DNA from: Rhizophagus clarus
Taxonomy: Eukaryota > Glomeromycota > Glomeromycetes > Glomerales > Glomeraceae
Direction of reading: 5' to 3'
Length of the DNA: 64,000 nt
Assembly (NCBI GenBank): GCA_015698045.1
Contig: BLAL01000047.1
Span: forward strand, 1,022,037 to 1,086,036
Positions 1-11,701 of this stretch are shown piece after piece. The translations under genes were made by a program, and so were the position numbers. Position 1 is the first letter of the stretch, and every line of letters begins with the position of its first letter. The notes under the pieces were generated by a model. The model was not told the origin of the DNA, searched no databases, and saw only the letters and a list, made by a program, of their open reading frames with translations.

Positions 1-317
1 ATAAAATCAAAACAACCATATGATAATTTAAACCTACGTACACGTAAACGTAAAGTAAAAGTTTAAATATTTTTTCTATGCATTCATGCATTCATAAAAA
101 ACTTATTTATCAAATTACTTACTCCTTCTTTATGAAAACTCAATGAAAATGGAACGAAAATAATGAATTCAAAGAAACCACAGCAAAAATATGATGTCCT
201 TCATTAATAATTGCAATTATGCAGCCATTCAGTAATGCTTGATGATTGTCATGTGTATTACGTTATCCCCATAGTCATGTTATAAATTGATAACCGATTT
301 TTTCTTTTTTCTAAAAA
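1..317. other. AT-rich flank, no gene seen
   Basis: No open frame or RNA motif can be supported here. It is probably the upstream region of the SANT/Myb relic that starts at 318. Confidence 0.5.
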
Positions 318-1324
318 ATGTTTTATTTGCAAATAAAAATTAAATCGTTCAATGTTAATAGGTTTAATAAAATTCTACGACAAAACAAACTACTATCAAA
401 AGGCAAGACACCATCACAAAACAAAATGTCTTCGCGAGCAACAAATTCAATTCAATCATTTATAAAATCAATAGATCCGGAAGTTGATTTAACTATGAAA
501 ACTATTCAGCGAAAAGATATAATTAAATCAACTAAATCGAAATATGCAACAAAATATTCAAAAGAAGAGAAACGAGTACTTTTTGGAGCAGTAATGAAAC
601 ATAGTGGATCTTGGAAATTGATTTCAGAAAAATATTTTTCATCAAAAAGATCTCCACTATCTTTATCAATAAAATGGGTCCAAATCAATCAGGATAATAA
701 ATTACCCCTTTCATTTTATTTTAAGAATAAAAATCATTATATTAAAGAATGGACTAAGAAAGAAGATAAAATTTTAATTGAAAAAATTAATAAATACGGA
801 GTTGGAAGTTGGGCTAGAATTTCAACGTATCTCCCTAAAAAAGTACAACCCAAATTAGTTATAGATATAAAAAATTACCATTCCTATCAAAAAAAGGAAA
901 ATGGTCAAAAGATGATGATCGATCCTTACTTGATTTGGTTAAAAAATTTGGCAAAAACTGGGTGATATTTAGCGAAATATTTGACAGACCATAATATCAT
1001 AATATTAGCCGAAGATATGTTTCTCTTACGAATCCACATAAGCACTGAACCAGTAAAGAAAATATTAAATTAAATAATGCTATTATTGAACATGGAGAAA
1101 ATTGGTATGAAATATTAAAATTATTTCCACATCGTGAGTTAAATGATATTAAAGCACATGATCGATCAAATCCAAGATTAAATCCTTTTGTTAACGTAGG
1201 TAAATGGAATACTTCTGAAATTAAGAAATTTGGAAGGGATTGGGAGAATGTTTCAAAATTAATCAAAACAAGGTCTCCTATGCAATGTTACACGTATCAA
1301 TATGTACGTAAGAAAAAAGAATAG
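318..1324 (+). pseudogene. SANT/Myb-repeat DNA-binding protein, frameshifted relic
   Basis: The frame open from 318 holds two Myb/SANT-like repeats: one with GSWKLISEKYF and one with EWTKKEDKILIEKINKYG followed by VGSWARI. A third repeat (KWSKDDDRSLLDLVKKFGK, NWVIFSEIF) continues in another frame after the A-run near 890-897, so a one-base indel there ends the first frame at 965. A fourth, weaker repeat (HGENWYEIL ... GRDWENVSKLIKTRSP) is readable up to a stop at 1322-1324, but an in-frame stop lies at about 1045. Regularly spaced tryptophans and the K/R-rich third helices are family hallmarks; members are nuclear DNA-binding proteins. The first ATG at 318 is used, though one at 426 is also possible. 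Related, more decayed copies lie at 10457 and 12040. Confidence 0.6.
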
Positions 1325-1604
1325 TCAGGATAGAATTATTTGTATTGCCGAATTTTTTTTTAAAAAAATCAATAAAAAAAAAAAAATAATTTTATCTTTT
1401 TCTATTTCTAACACAAGATGACTTTTCTATACTTATACCACTTTTTTTTTTGGTAATTTAATGGTATTTACTACCTAGTGTCGTGGCAATATCTAAGCTA
1501 CTAATTCAATACTTTTAGGTTTGCTGATACAATTTAAATACTTTAACCTTAATTCTCTTGGCGCACGTACTTGAGAGATTATTAAGATTAAATAACTTGT
1601 ATAC
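1325..1604. other. AT-rich spacer
   Basis: Homopolymer-rich spacer between the SANT relic and the mobile-element terminal region. No gene is seen. Confidence 0.4.
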
Positions 1605-1868
1605 AAACCAAAATGGGAGTCCTAGGACAAAATCCGAAAATGTATTCAGAAAGTTCCCAATCACTCTTCCGAAGCCTTTCTAGCATTATGAACCCATATA
1701 TTGAATTCAAGCTTTAAATCAGGCTGGGGCTTAACTCACGCTTCTTGGTATAAAATTTTACCTTCAGAAGCCAAGAATTATACTGTTTGATTAATGTTTC
1801 TAGCCCGATTTTATTCCTAAATAGTATAACAAAAAATTTATGCCATATTGCTTGCCTTAGAAACGATC

Positions 1869-1907
1869 ATAAAGCACCGAGGACCGAAGTGTCCGAGTGT
1901 GCTTTAT
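1869..1907. promoter_or_regulatory. Conserved hairpin in mobile-element terminal region
   Basis: A 9-bp outer stem (ATAAAGCAC / GTGCTTTAT) encloses CGAGGACCGAAGTGTCCGAG, whose inner GGAC/GTCC also pair. The homologous site at 21237-21273 keeps the core but has a different, still fully paired outer stem (CTGAACA / TGTTCAG). The pairing is therefore supported by compensatory change. The role is unknown: transposase binding, RNA processing or termination are all possible. Confidence 0.55.
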
Positions 1908-1989
1908 GCGATTCTTTGCAAGCTTAAAATGCATACCAACATTTTATGTTATCCTAGAATTAATTGTTGAGGTGATTCATAGACGCTAG

Positions 1990-2375
1990 CAAAATAAAAA
2001 TTTTGGTACAAATCTGCAAGGTGCGTACCAAAATTTTGTATGTTAACAATAAAATTTAAAAACTATAGCTCATGTTCTAGTATAACGTAATTTTTTGCTA
2101 TACAAGAAACCATTCTATAGCAGAATCATTTACATAAACATAACGTTATTAAGTCTAACCTGCAAAAGGTAAAGGTACCAAAATTTCGAATAGGGTACCA
2201 AAATTTTATAAATAAATATCTAAATTCTAAATCCAAAAACTCTAAACCGTGTTATAGCATGCAGACATTCTAAAGATCCGTTTTATTTACATGAAGTTAG
2301 GACAAATTAGGCACTATGGTACCAAAATTTTCGAATATATAGAAGTAATAGGTACCAAAATTCTACCAAAATTTT
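1990..2375. repeat. Dispersed GGTACCAAAATTTT motif array
   Basis: About seven copies, one inverted, of a 12-14 base motif (TACCAAAATTTT) at irregular spacing within the element's terminal region. Irregular spacing suggests protein-binding sites rather than slippage repeats. Confidence 0.6.
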
Positions 2376-2555
2376 GATAGGCTATTTCTCATTTATTAGT
2401 GCCCTAGAACGCAACCTGTTATAGTACTGGGAGACGTAAAACCTGAAGAATATAATTAATTAATATTTAAAGAAAACTTTTTTATAAGTACTATTATATA
2501 GTACTTACGATACTATAATTAAATATAAGCATTATATAGCAAATGTAATACTATA

Positions 2556-3512
2556 ATGGTTAGTTATAGTTGTGATAGATGTGGTAAAAACTTTCCCGCC
2601 AAAATTTACCCGTTTCTGTTCAAATACCGGTGCAAGCTTCAATACCTACCCATGTTCCAACTCCAGTTCATGAACCAGAACTGCAAACCCTCAATGTACC
2701 CAGCCTCAATCGCTAACTTCTGCTCCAGTAGTTCATATCCGAGGAAAGGATCAAAGAAGGGAAATCCCTATCAAGCAGGTCAAAGACCAAGTGGTCAGAA
2801 GAGAATCACTACTAAAAAAGAGGCTGAAAAATGGGTCAATCGGTCAATCAAAATGCCAGAAAGCCAGGTGAACATTTTAAAACATGGGGTAAGTTTACTA
2901 AGAAGATGGAGTGTGCTTGGTTTAGGAGATCATGATAGGCCAGAAGACTTGAATTAATGTATGCTTCTATGTCATGATCTGATCCTAAAGCAGTTCGTCC
3001 GACAACAAGAGAAGAGTTAGAAAAATATGAAAAAATAGCCAAGCCAGTAAAGCTGGACCTGGCCCACCAATAATTCTAGATTTACAGGTGGAATGCGTGC
3101 AATTCTTTCAGAAGGGGATATAGATAGGCATCTAGATCTTATAGTAGAGGGAAATAGATGCACAGGTTGAGCAAACGTTAAAAAAGGAATCTGGATTTAT
3201 TCTTGAATAAATTCTTACAATATTTACTGAGGCATATACATACCGTCGAGCCATGAGAGGACCTTACATTCCTACTCCCAAAAAGCTTGCCAATACAAAA
3301 TGTATTATCAATCCTGATAATAAAGGTCTAGTTGATCCAGAGATAAATAAACTATCAGAAAAATGTCTTCAAGGTGCATTAAGTGCTTATTTCACATAAA
3401 AGGATGAACATACAGGACATCTTGAACGAATTTTTAGAGCTAAGAAACTCAAGCCATATTTAAAGAAGATTAAGCTAAATGGTATCCCTATGCCTACTCC
3501 AATCTGCCCATG
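2556..3512 (+). pseudogene. C2H2-headed mobile-element ORF, relic
   Basis: The frame opens with MVSYSCDRCGKNFPAK, the first half of a C2H2 finger (CxxC), and then decays. Later frames give RRAMRGPYIPTPKKLANTK, INPDNKGLVDPE, LERIFRAKKLKPYLKK and NGIPMPTPICP. From memory this last stretch resembles an N-terminal segment of ORFs found with Polinton/Maverick-like DNA in Rhizophagus, possibly preceding a family-B polymerase; this was not checked. At least three indels or stops break the gene (about 2670, 3170 and 3398). It starts directly inside the terminal region, as ORFs do in copy 2. No polymerase motifs remain. The product call is tentative; the relic status is firm. Confidence 0.45.
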
Positions 3513-4860
3513 AATCTTATGGGCAAGAAGACGTGATAATGTTTTAGACGAACTAGATATCCAAAAAAATATACATTTCGTTCTTTTTCTGTACTATACT
3601 TTAAAGATAGTCGAATAGGCACTGTTGTTAGCTCTTCGTTAGAGCCATCTGTATAATATTGAAATTTAACTTGTGGAGGAAATTAATATGTCCATCTCCA
3701 ATGAATCGTTTCAAATTGAAGCGTTATGGAGATATTTAACTTGTCAGTCATGTTATGCAATATTGATTCTTTGTTGGTAACAAGAGGCACATACGCATAC
3801 CATGAAGTTAGAATATATCAATGCTTATTGATGTTTTAACTGTTTATCCAATATGCTGTATAAAGGCCCATTCAGTTTTAAATTGGATCGTTTGACTGAC
3901 TGCTGATAATCAAGTGCCTAACCAATTTCCCACATATTTTTCCATGGCTAACAATTCCCATTGTTGTTGTCTTTTTTACTAAATCCTTATGCTATATAAT
4001 TCGCTGAGAGTTGATGCTCATTCATTGGGTTGACAGACTTGATTGAGAAGGTGGTGTTGAGAAATATGTGGTTTGAGCTAATAATCATTGTGTCTAATTT
4101 CATGTGGAATTCCCATTGCAACATCTTTTTATGCTGCCAGCTTTAATTTATTTTCAAAAGAAATGAGTTATGAAGGTGTTAGAGAAGTGAAATAAACAAC
4201 TCATGAAAAACATACCAAAAAGTTCATCGAAATTTATGACTGAAATAATAAATAATTGTACAATCATTCCGGAATGAATGCCATGCAAGCTTATAATTTC
4301 TGCTGATGTTAAATTACAGTATAATAATGTGAGCCATCAATTTCAAAATAATTATTAGCTAGCTCAATTACATATTTCGAAAACTCGTAAACTAATTCCG
4401 CGTGATATGACTGATATCTCTGAGGATACGAACAATCAATTTCTGATTCTAGACGATTGATACTAGAAGACCTGTAATACAAAAGATTTTGTGAATGAGA
4501 CATTCTTATTTCATAGCCGTATTTCCCTGATTTGTGAATTCAAATACTAAATACTAAAAACATTCTTTTATTAACATAAGATATTCTTGATAAATTGGGA
4601 GTATATTATAATTCGGCTCCGTTTGGTATGATTTTCAGAAAGTTTTCCTGATAAATCAAAAAAAATCCCATTCTAAATAAAGCTTCCCTGATTTCGACAA
4701 CAGATCCCAACATTTCGCATGTCTGATTTTCATTTGTATAACTCATCTCGTTTTAATGACTAATTCAATACTTTTTATACATTTGAAAAAACATATATAA
4801 GTATAAAAAGAAATAACTTATAATAACAGCATATAACTTCATAACAATTATAATTTCATT
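3513..4860. other. No supportable gene
   Basis: Stops occur in all frames, apart from a 64-residue open frame on the minus strand (4309-4503) with no recognisable motif. The minus strand near 3600-3660 can be read as YTDGSNEEL, which might be a polymerase or RNase H scrap, but this is too short to call. Confidence 0.4.
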
Positions 4861-5187
4861 ATGAATCAGAAATATTTTATTATTTTATTTAATTTACTTG
4901 TATTTTTTTTATGCATGTTGAAAAAACTCACGGGTGTGATAAACCTGCCGGTCGAGAAAGTTGTGATACCAGTATATTAATTTCAGCAACACTGGATTCG
5001 AATTCTTTAAAGGTCCTAAATATGTTAATAATTTTAATTGTGATGATCCTGATGATACGTACCTTCGTACACCTTTTGGCCATACGATCCTAAAGTAAGA
5101 CCTCCAGTAGACTGTGATGATGAAGGAAATTGTTGTCATATAAATGTAAACTTCCCTTCAACTGTGACAGCAAATAATTGTGGATAA
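4861..5187 (+). pseudogene. Small cysteine-rich secreted protein, frameshifted relic
   Basis: ATG at 4861 begins a clear signal peptide (MNQKYFIILFNLLVFFLCM). A one-base indel in the T-run at 4902-4909 shifts the frame. The continuation then reads THGCDKPAGRESCDTS, and after two more indels NCDDPDDTYLRTPFGH and PVDCDDEGNCCHINVNFPST, ending in NNCG and a stop at 5185-5187. The pattern (signal peptide, about 110 residues, at least seven cysteines, DCD/CDD motifs) is typical of small secreted proteins of mycorrhizal fungi; no enzymatic domain is seen. Three indels in 330 bases make it a pseudogene unless the assembly is poor. The function is unknown. Confidence 0.55.
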
Positions 5188-6755
5188 TAACAATTGGTTG
5201 ACTAACAATAATTTTATCGTAACAGTTTGAACGAATAATTAAAGTCGAATCGTTTTATTTGATGAATAAATACAACATTTAGTTTTTATTTATTTATTGT
5301 TTTTTAACATTTTATATGTATCTTATTTTTTATTATCCTTTAATGTCCTAATTTGTAAAATTACCATTACATAATTAATAAACATTGTTGTACCTGAGAA
5401 GTGGAATAATTATTAAATAACGCGTAATTCGCGTTATATAATTTGTAAATTTTTAATTCAATGGTCGTGCGATTACACAGAAACCTTAATCGGTTTTAAA
5501 ATAAGTTACTATATATATTGTACAGTTATTAAGATAACGTAAAGTATTGAAGGATTTTGCACTGGCTTCGCATCTCATAGCAAAAAATTACGTTATACTA
5601 GTTTTTAAACTTTTATTGTTAAAATAATTTAATTAATATACAATATAATAAAAAATTATTAAAAATTACATGCGTATTATCGTTAATTCTTTTTCCAGAC
5701 AACCTCCTGTTAGGCTTACCCATGGAACCACAGGGGAAATTTAAGCAAAAAGAGTTACCGTTTTCTACTTTTTGATTTTTCGGTTTATGATATTCGGGTT
5801 TGATATTTCAGGAAGAATTAAACAAAAGAAATAAAAAGATTTTTAAGTTCTTAAGAAATAAGAAATAAAGTTAAAAGAAGTAAATTTTTGATTGCATATA
5901 AAAAAAATTTTTATTTCACAAAAAAAACAAAAAATTTTATCTGTTATTGATTGGATTTTTGTAAATAAAAGAATATCATTCAGAGAATTTTATTAGAACC
6001 AGCAAATTATATCACGAAATTATTAAGGGATCTGGCTAATAAAGCCAGTGGTGTACTACCTTCTGGTCAGCTTTGAGAACGCGACGTTTTATTCTGACTT
6101 ATAATATAGTTTTGCGCTTCTAGTTTAATGAGTTCTGGAAAACCTCTATTTGATCTCGTTTTTCAGAAATCTATTCGGCCTTACCAGGCTTACTAGAAAA
6201 TTAATTATAATCAGGATGGAACATGATGCTTGGCGTGTAAAATATTGCATAAAAAGTTTGCATAATAATGTCATGAGCCGTGGGAAATAGAAGGTGTGAT
6301 AACTTTTTTCTGTAACTATCCTAAATTTTTCAACATAGCCCATCCTCACAAAAATATGCGGAACGTAATGGCTCTTTCTTTTCCATCTTCATAATAAATT
6401 ATTCCATACATCTGAATATGTTCATTCTTGAAAAAGAATCTCGGGCTCTCTACAATAATCTTAATGAATGGGCACGAATACATGAGCACCATATTTCCGG
6501 TGTTTCGACTGTTTCGTCACTATACCTGTGATGCATCATTTTTTTCACCATTTAGAAGCTTTATACCACTAATGAGAGGTATTTCTAAACATTTTTATGA
6601 GTTGACTCATAGTAGTTTTAGTGATTTAGTGTTTTAAAACGATTTCATTTTTGGGGGGGGGGGTTCTGTGGATGAGATCGAAGAATTCTGTACAACATAC
6701 CGCGCCTTGCACCAATAGTACTTCACAAAAAAATAGTATACAGTATAAGCCAAAA
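5188..6755. other. No supportable gene
   Basis: AT-rich and stop-laden on both strands. Open frames at 6146-6349 (minus), 6428-6637 (plus) and 6626-6862 (minus) lack motifs. A run of 11 G at 6653-6663 stands out in this composition. Confidence 0.4.
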
Positions 6756-7660
6756 ATGACCATCACTTTTTTTTGTCTCGTCAAAGGTAATACAACTGCG
6801 AACGCTTTCTGAGTTAAGGTTAGTAGAGACAAGCCTATTATTGAGCTCAAAGAAGCTATCAAGGCAAAAAAAGTTCGATGATTTTCCTGCAGACAAGCTC
6901 AAGTTATGGAAGGTGGAAATTCGTGCTGAACACGACGATCAGTTGAGGAATCTCTCACCGCGTTTGAGGCATATAAAAAGTCTGTCTATGGTACGTATTT
7001 ATTTTTTCTAACGGTCCATCCCAAATTTTAAGTTATGAAAACAAACCAAAGGCCAAAGGTCAAACTAAATGTCCTATGTTACATTACAGAGTTCGACGTC
7101 GTCGTTAGTCCGAAACAAGAGGCATACAAATGGGCGACGAATATCCAATATGCAGCTCTCGAAGGCCTCAAAGATTCTATACGCATATCGGTCACCTGCG
7201 CTCGAAAATGATGGAGTAGTAAATATTATGATGTCTCCTTTATCCTATTATGCTCGATTTTATAGCATCTGATATTAAAGCAGAAGATTTATACAAAACA
7301 TTATCAGATATACTTGGTGTAGAATATCTTTCAGAAGTCACGCGAGAACAAGAATTAGATAAGGTTCTCGTTCCGTATTTCATCTTTGGGTAGAAACCTT
7401 TCCAAATTAAAGGATGTTACAGTTGCTAATGTCAAAAGCAACTTCAACGGAAAATTGTACTTTAGGAGCGCAGACTAGATAGTATTGAGGAGGAGCCAAC
7501 ATTTAAGCTGCCAGAACCAGTGATCGTTATATATAACGATGAGAATTTGGAAAAGGTCCTCGGGTATATTGTATGATTATCGGGAGGCGCAGTGAAAGCA
7601 AGAGATAAAAAGGGTAAAATCATCAGATAATCTTGCGGAAAAGTCAGATACTGTAGATAA
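6756..7660 (+). pseudogene. Crinkler (CRN)-like effector, relic
   Basis: ATG at 6756 starts TFFCLVKGNTTANAF, the ubiquitin-like Crinkler header, then VSRDKPIIELKEAIKAKK and, after a shift in the A-run near 6867, FDDFPADKLKLWKVEI. These match the usual header order (FCLV, KxxIK, LxLWKV). A stop falls directly after ANAF. A plausible intron (GTACGTA near 6990 to ATTACAG near 7081) leads to a second exon with SPKQEAYKWATNIQYAALE. More fragments (SDIKAEDLYKTLSDILG, EEEPTFKLPEP, YNDENLEKVLGY) reach about 7660 in shifted frames. Crinklers are modular secreted or host-translocated effector-like proteins, and some carry nuclease-type C-termini. At least three breaks are present. Other Crinkler headers in the window are at 30.8 and 53.7 kb on the minus strand. 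Confidence 0.6.
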
Positions 7661-8908
7661 GTAGTCAATTTATTTTATCTGTATTCATAAAAAATGATCA
7701 TATATACGAAAGCACACGTTTAAAATTTCAAAGTAAAGCTTTTTATCATAATTTGGGAAGATAATACATGATAAAAAAGCCGTATAGCCAAGTAAAATGA
7801 GAAGTAGGAGGGCTACCCAGGGTCCTAGTTGCGAAATAAATCACGAAACTAAAAAAAAAAAGAAATGAAAATAGTTAAACACAAACTTAATCAGTCCACA
7901 AATAAGCAACATCCAGAGAAGCAAAACGCAATTTTGTTCAATTCATTTCTTTGATATTCTCTAATATTAATTTTCATATTTATATCAATACAACATATCT
8001 TAAAATTGATAGTACTAGAAATTTGTCCCTTGGAATTTTTCACCTTTCTTTCATATGTTATTATTTTCTGAGACAAATTACTTTTGAGAGATTGGTATTA
8101 TGTTCAACAAAAAGAAATTTTCATATTACTTTTTATATGAAGTATTTTGTTTCGAAGTCTAAAGGATACATCAGTAATACAAATATTTTCGATCTTAAGA
8201 TGTTCTATTGTGTGATCATAAATCATAATATACAAATATATTTGAATACCCATGAAAATCAAAGTTTCATAACATAAGTAACTGTCATTATTAGATATAT
8301 CTGGTCAACAATCATCCTTAAGAAGCTCTTAATACTTCGTGTCAGAATCGTGAACCGGTATTTTATTCTATTCCTAACAAAGATCTATTTATTCCTAGCA
8401 AGAGATTATGAAAATTTAACAACAATAGTGGTATATTTTGTAAAACTTCTAAACAAGTGAAAAAATATATAATCTGTGATGATATTTATAACGTTCTTAC
8501 ACAATAACATGGAAAACCAGCCAATCAAAGGTAAAGTCAAGGTATTATACATGAAATACCAGGTTCCCAGAAAATAAATCTATTTCGGAAAAATATATCT
8601 GTTTTGGAGTAAAGATAACTCTCTGGAAAATGCATCAGGCTCTTAGGTGCGAACGTAACATTTTTCCAGAAATATTTCTGTATAATAGTTGAACTCCTTT
8701 TTAATAACCCTTTTCTGATCATGTTTTTAAATAATAAAGAAATAAAAAGAAAATGAAGTTGCAAAAAGTAAGCTTTCTTAATATTTGTACAAGTTAATTA
8801 ATTTAAAATATTTTATATTTAAAATTCATATTTTTTTGCCGAATATAAAATAGATCATAAACAAAAGTTATAAGGCTAACAAAAAAAATCAAAATTAAAA
8901 TACTAAAG
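7661..8908. other. No supportable gene
   Basis: An open frame of 108 codons at 7951-8277 (plus) is rich in I/N/F/Y, has no motif and no homologous copy in the window; it may be chance. The 75-codon minus frame at 8537-8764 is likewise unsupported. 8765-8908 is the 3' flank of the nitrilase-family gene. Confidence 0.35.
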
Positions 8909-10122
8909 TTAACCAAATAAATCGGTTCTACGATGATTTGATACAGGAATTTCTGTCCTAATTCTTTTCAATCTATCAAGATCTATTTCGGCAAAAGCTA
9001 AAGATGGTTCATTTGTTTCAGGGCATCTTGCTAGTATAGTACCCCATGGATCCACAATCTATAGAAAAGAAATTAAACGTACGAAATGAGCGACAAATTT
9101 AATCTTAAAATAAAACAAAATGTACAAATAATATTTGCCATTGCATGCCCATAACTAATGCGTTTTTCATTGTGTCGTCCAATTTGAGCGCTAGTAAAAC
9201 AAACGGAAATATTAATATATATATATATATATAGTATATAATGAAATTTGTGAGTTAATTTAATACGACATACCTAGCGATAACATAACATTGATTTTCT
9301 ATAGCTCTAGCACGTAATAACACCTCTACAAGTTTAGGATCAAAAAGTTATAACATAAATAAACACAATGACAACAAATAAAAAAAAAAAAATAATAACT
9401 TACCCCAATGAGCCTGTCCAGTCTTGACAGTAAATACTGATGGAAACGTTAAGATATCCGCACCTTTCTTCCTTAATTCTAAAGATAATTCTGGAAATCT
9501 TAAATCATAACAAACCATTAATCCTAAATTTCCTAAGGGTGTAGGTGTAGGATCGCAAATTTTTTCTCCACGTATTGTATATTTACTCTCTAAAAGATTT
9601 GGTCCATCTTTAATGTTTACATCAAATAAATGAAGTTTTCGATATGTTTCAATGATTGATCCCTGAGAATCTATTAATAAATGAGTATTATAAATTCTTT
9701 TAGGATCGTGACTCTAATTTTAAAAAAAATTTAATACGATATTTAAAAAAAAAATTAAGATGTTGTTAAAAAATTAAAATAAAATACGCAACTAATTCAT
9801 GAATTCCTATCGAAACCCACATTTTTTTTTTCAAAGCAGCATCCTTAATACCATTTACAAATGGACTATTATTGATTGATAATGTTAACGACAAGGTTTC
9901 TTCAGAATCCTTAGCAATGAAATCTGAAGCCTCCGGAAAAAATATCATCTTTTACCAATCAAAATACAATAATAAGTACAATTTTTAAAAATTTAAAGGA
10001 ATTTATAAAAATAATACCTTAGCACCATAATTTGATGCTTTTTCAAGTAATTCAACGCACGTTTTAAGATTTTTTGTAATCAAATTTGATGCGCAATATT
10101 GGGCAATTGCTACAAAAGACAT
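8909..10122 (-). CDS. Nit1/Nit2-type carbon-nitrogen hydrolase (likely deaminated glutathione amidase)
   Basis: Six exons on the minus strand: 10122-10018, 9948-9788, 9711-9404, 9325-9274, 9190-9139 and 9058-8909. They join to 828 bases (275 residues) with no internal stop. The protein has the nitrilase triad: Glu in FFPEASDF, Lys in YRKLHLFD, and Cys in MVCYDLRFPELSLELR. It ends SYGHAMIVDPWGTILARC ... SNHRRTDLFG. The length suits the Nit1/Nit2 branch, cytosolic or mitochondrial amidases that hydrolyse the alpha-keto amide of deaminated glutathione. Exon edges follow from frame and family alignment. Most introns are GT-AG, but the one between 9139 and 9058 seems to use a GC donor (ATG|GCAAAT). 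The exon 2 donor could instead be GTTGCG with acceptor at 9713. This is one of the few undamaged genes here, probably single-copy housekeeping. Confidence 0.85.
9213..9232. repeat. Short (TA)n microsatellite in intron
   Basis: About ten TA repeats lie in the intron between the fourth and third coding exons (counted from the gene's 3' end) of the nitrilase-family gene. Confidence 0.7.
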
Positions 10123-10456
10123 GATATATTTTAATGGATTATTTGTTAGAAGGATAAATAAATTAATAAGGAAAAAATTTTGTGAATTAAAAAACGGCCG
10201 ATCTCAAACAAAACTTGTAGTTACGTTACATTATTCGAAATCACATGAAGTTTTATAAATTTGTGACAGGGTTAAATAAATTTTTGTCCAACAATAATGC
10301 GAGTATTTTAACATTAAGTCTTTAATTTTATATTCTAATCAAATACAATTTATTAAGATTTATGCGTAGTTAAAAAATTAGAAATGTAACATTTCTTTAA
10401 AATATACAATTTTAAATCATAATATTTGTTCAAAAAGATTCAAGGATTTATAACAT

Positions 10457-10975
10457 ATGGATGGGAAAAGACTTGGAAATACTGTGAAAAAAAAACATGA
10501 ACCCACCTGTTATCTGTCAAAAATGGATTGATATAAATAGAAATGAGTCTAGACCATCTTACTACAATAAATGGACAGAAGAAGAGGATAAAATTTTAAG
10601 GTATGAGAAAAATATGGAGTTGGGAAATAGAAAAACTATTTGATAGAAAATTATTATCAGATAATTTCGAGATGGGAAACTATATCTAAGGAAAAACGAG
10701 GGACTTTTACATAAATTGAAGATGAAAAATTACTTAAGTTGGTTAAAAGTCTTGAGCGTAAATGGAAAATGATAGGTGATACAATGGGCAAACCTTATTC
10801 TCGATGTGGGGATAGATATGAATCTATTACATCCAAATCTTGGGCGAATGAAAAGCTTTGAGAATCTATTTCAAAATACAATCAAGATTGGGTAAAATAA
10901 CGGACAAGTACCTTTTTTTTGATATTAGGAGACATCATGAATGTAGCCCATCAACGAATCCAAATGTTAATTAGG
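10457..10975 (+). pseudogene. SANT/Myb-repeat protein, heavily decayed relic
   Basis: Fragments in several frames: WEKTWKYC, ICQKWIDINRNESRPSYY, KWTEEEDKIL, ENMELGNRK-like and EDEKLLKLVKSLERKWKM, then IGDTMGKPYSRCGDRYESI. KWTEEEDKIL and the ERKWKMIGDTMG/CGDRY pattern are the start and recognition helix of Myb/SANT repeats. Stops and shifts break it at least five times. It is related in layout to the relics at 318 and 12040. Confidence 0.5.
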
Positions 10976-11337
10976 TAAACGACGAGTTAAGATTTCTGAA
11001 ATTGTTCGCCACAATATTAAGATTTTTTACATGAGCTTCTTTTCAATCTTTCATTAATTTATTTGTAAATAGCTGACGTATGAGAACTGAGAGATATGAG
11101 GCATAAGGTCATAATTTAATTGTTATAATTTAATAGATTCCAAGCAAAATATCGTGTATAAACATCAATCGATCTTTCTTTTTTCTCTCCATTGATCAAA
11201 AATGTGTAAAAATATTTAAAATTTTCAACTTGATCATAAAAAGAAACATATTATCTAAAAATAATAATTTATAATATAATTCATATTTCTATTCTACTGC
11301 TTTAAAAATAATGATGAAATAATAATTATAAATTATA

Positions 11338-11474
11338 GTGCTTGTAGCGATTAATATCACAATTATTAACCAATGCTAGCAGATGATTGGTAAGGATTTG
11401 GCTACGTAGTGGCCAAATCTGTCCAATCAGAATGCAGCATTGGTTAATAATTGTATATTTATCAACGCAAGCAC
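11338..11474. mobile_element. MITE-like foldback element
   Basis: 137 bp that fold back almost completely: GTGCTTG ... ACAATTATTAACCAATGCT on the left matches the reverse complement of AGCATTGGTTAATAATTGT ... CAAGCAC on the right, with ATGATTGG/CCAATCAG and GATTTGGC/GCCAAATC inside. No convincing target duplication was seen. Confidence 0.6.
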
Positions 11475-11701
11475 AATAATGATATTATCGTGTGACATTA
11501 TGATGATTCGTTAAACTATTAATAAACTCAAATTAAGCTATAATAAACTAGTTTTTATCATCTTTTTTTTCTTTATCCAATTTTATTTCTCTCTATCTTC
11601 TAACATTTTTTACACTTTATCCACAAACAATTTCGTTATTGCAAAATCACTGCTTAATGATAATATTCTAAAAAATTTTATTATATTTTTTTAATAATCA
11701 A

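Larger units (their letters stand above)
1605..3512 (+). mobile_element. Large integrase-type element, 5' terminal region plus ORF relic (copy 1)
   Basis: Positions 1605-2000 align by eye over their whole length with 20975-21365. Shared landmarks are TCTAGCCCGATTTT, ATGCCATATTGCTTGCC, a GAGGACCGAAGTGTC hairpin and TTTTATGTTATCCTAGAATT. Both copies then share AAGTCTAACCT and a GCCTGTTA/ACCTGTTA segment further in. In this copy the interval 1990-2380 holds about seven copies of GGTACCAAAATTT-type motifs; copy 2 has a different motif in the same places. The element runs into a C2H2-headed ORF relic (2556-3512). No opposite terminus was found, so it is probably truncated. A Polinton/Maverick-like affiliation is inferred from copy 2. 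Confidence 0.5.

Noticed and set aside
1869-1907. Hammerhead or other known self-cleaving ribozyme
   Set aside because: The core lacks CUGANGA/GAAA arrangement of hammerheads and I could not match twister or pistol consensus; only a hairpin is claimed.
3600-3660. RNase H / reverse transcriptase fragment (YTDGS)
   Set aside because: Single short motif on the minus strand with no neighbouring catalytic blocks.
7951-8277. 108-codon frame as a gene
   Set aside because: Composition is that of AT-rich noncoding DNA, no homologue in the window, no motif.
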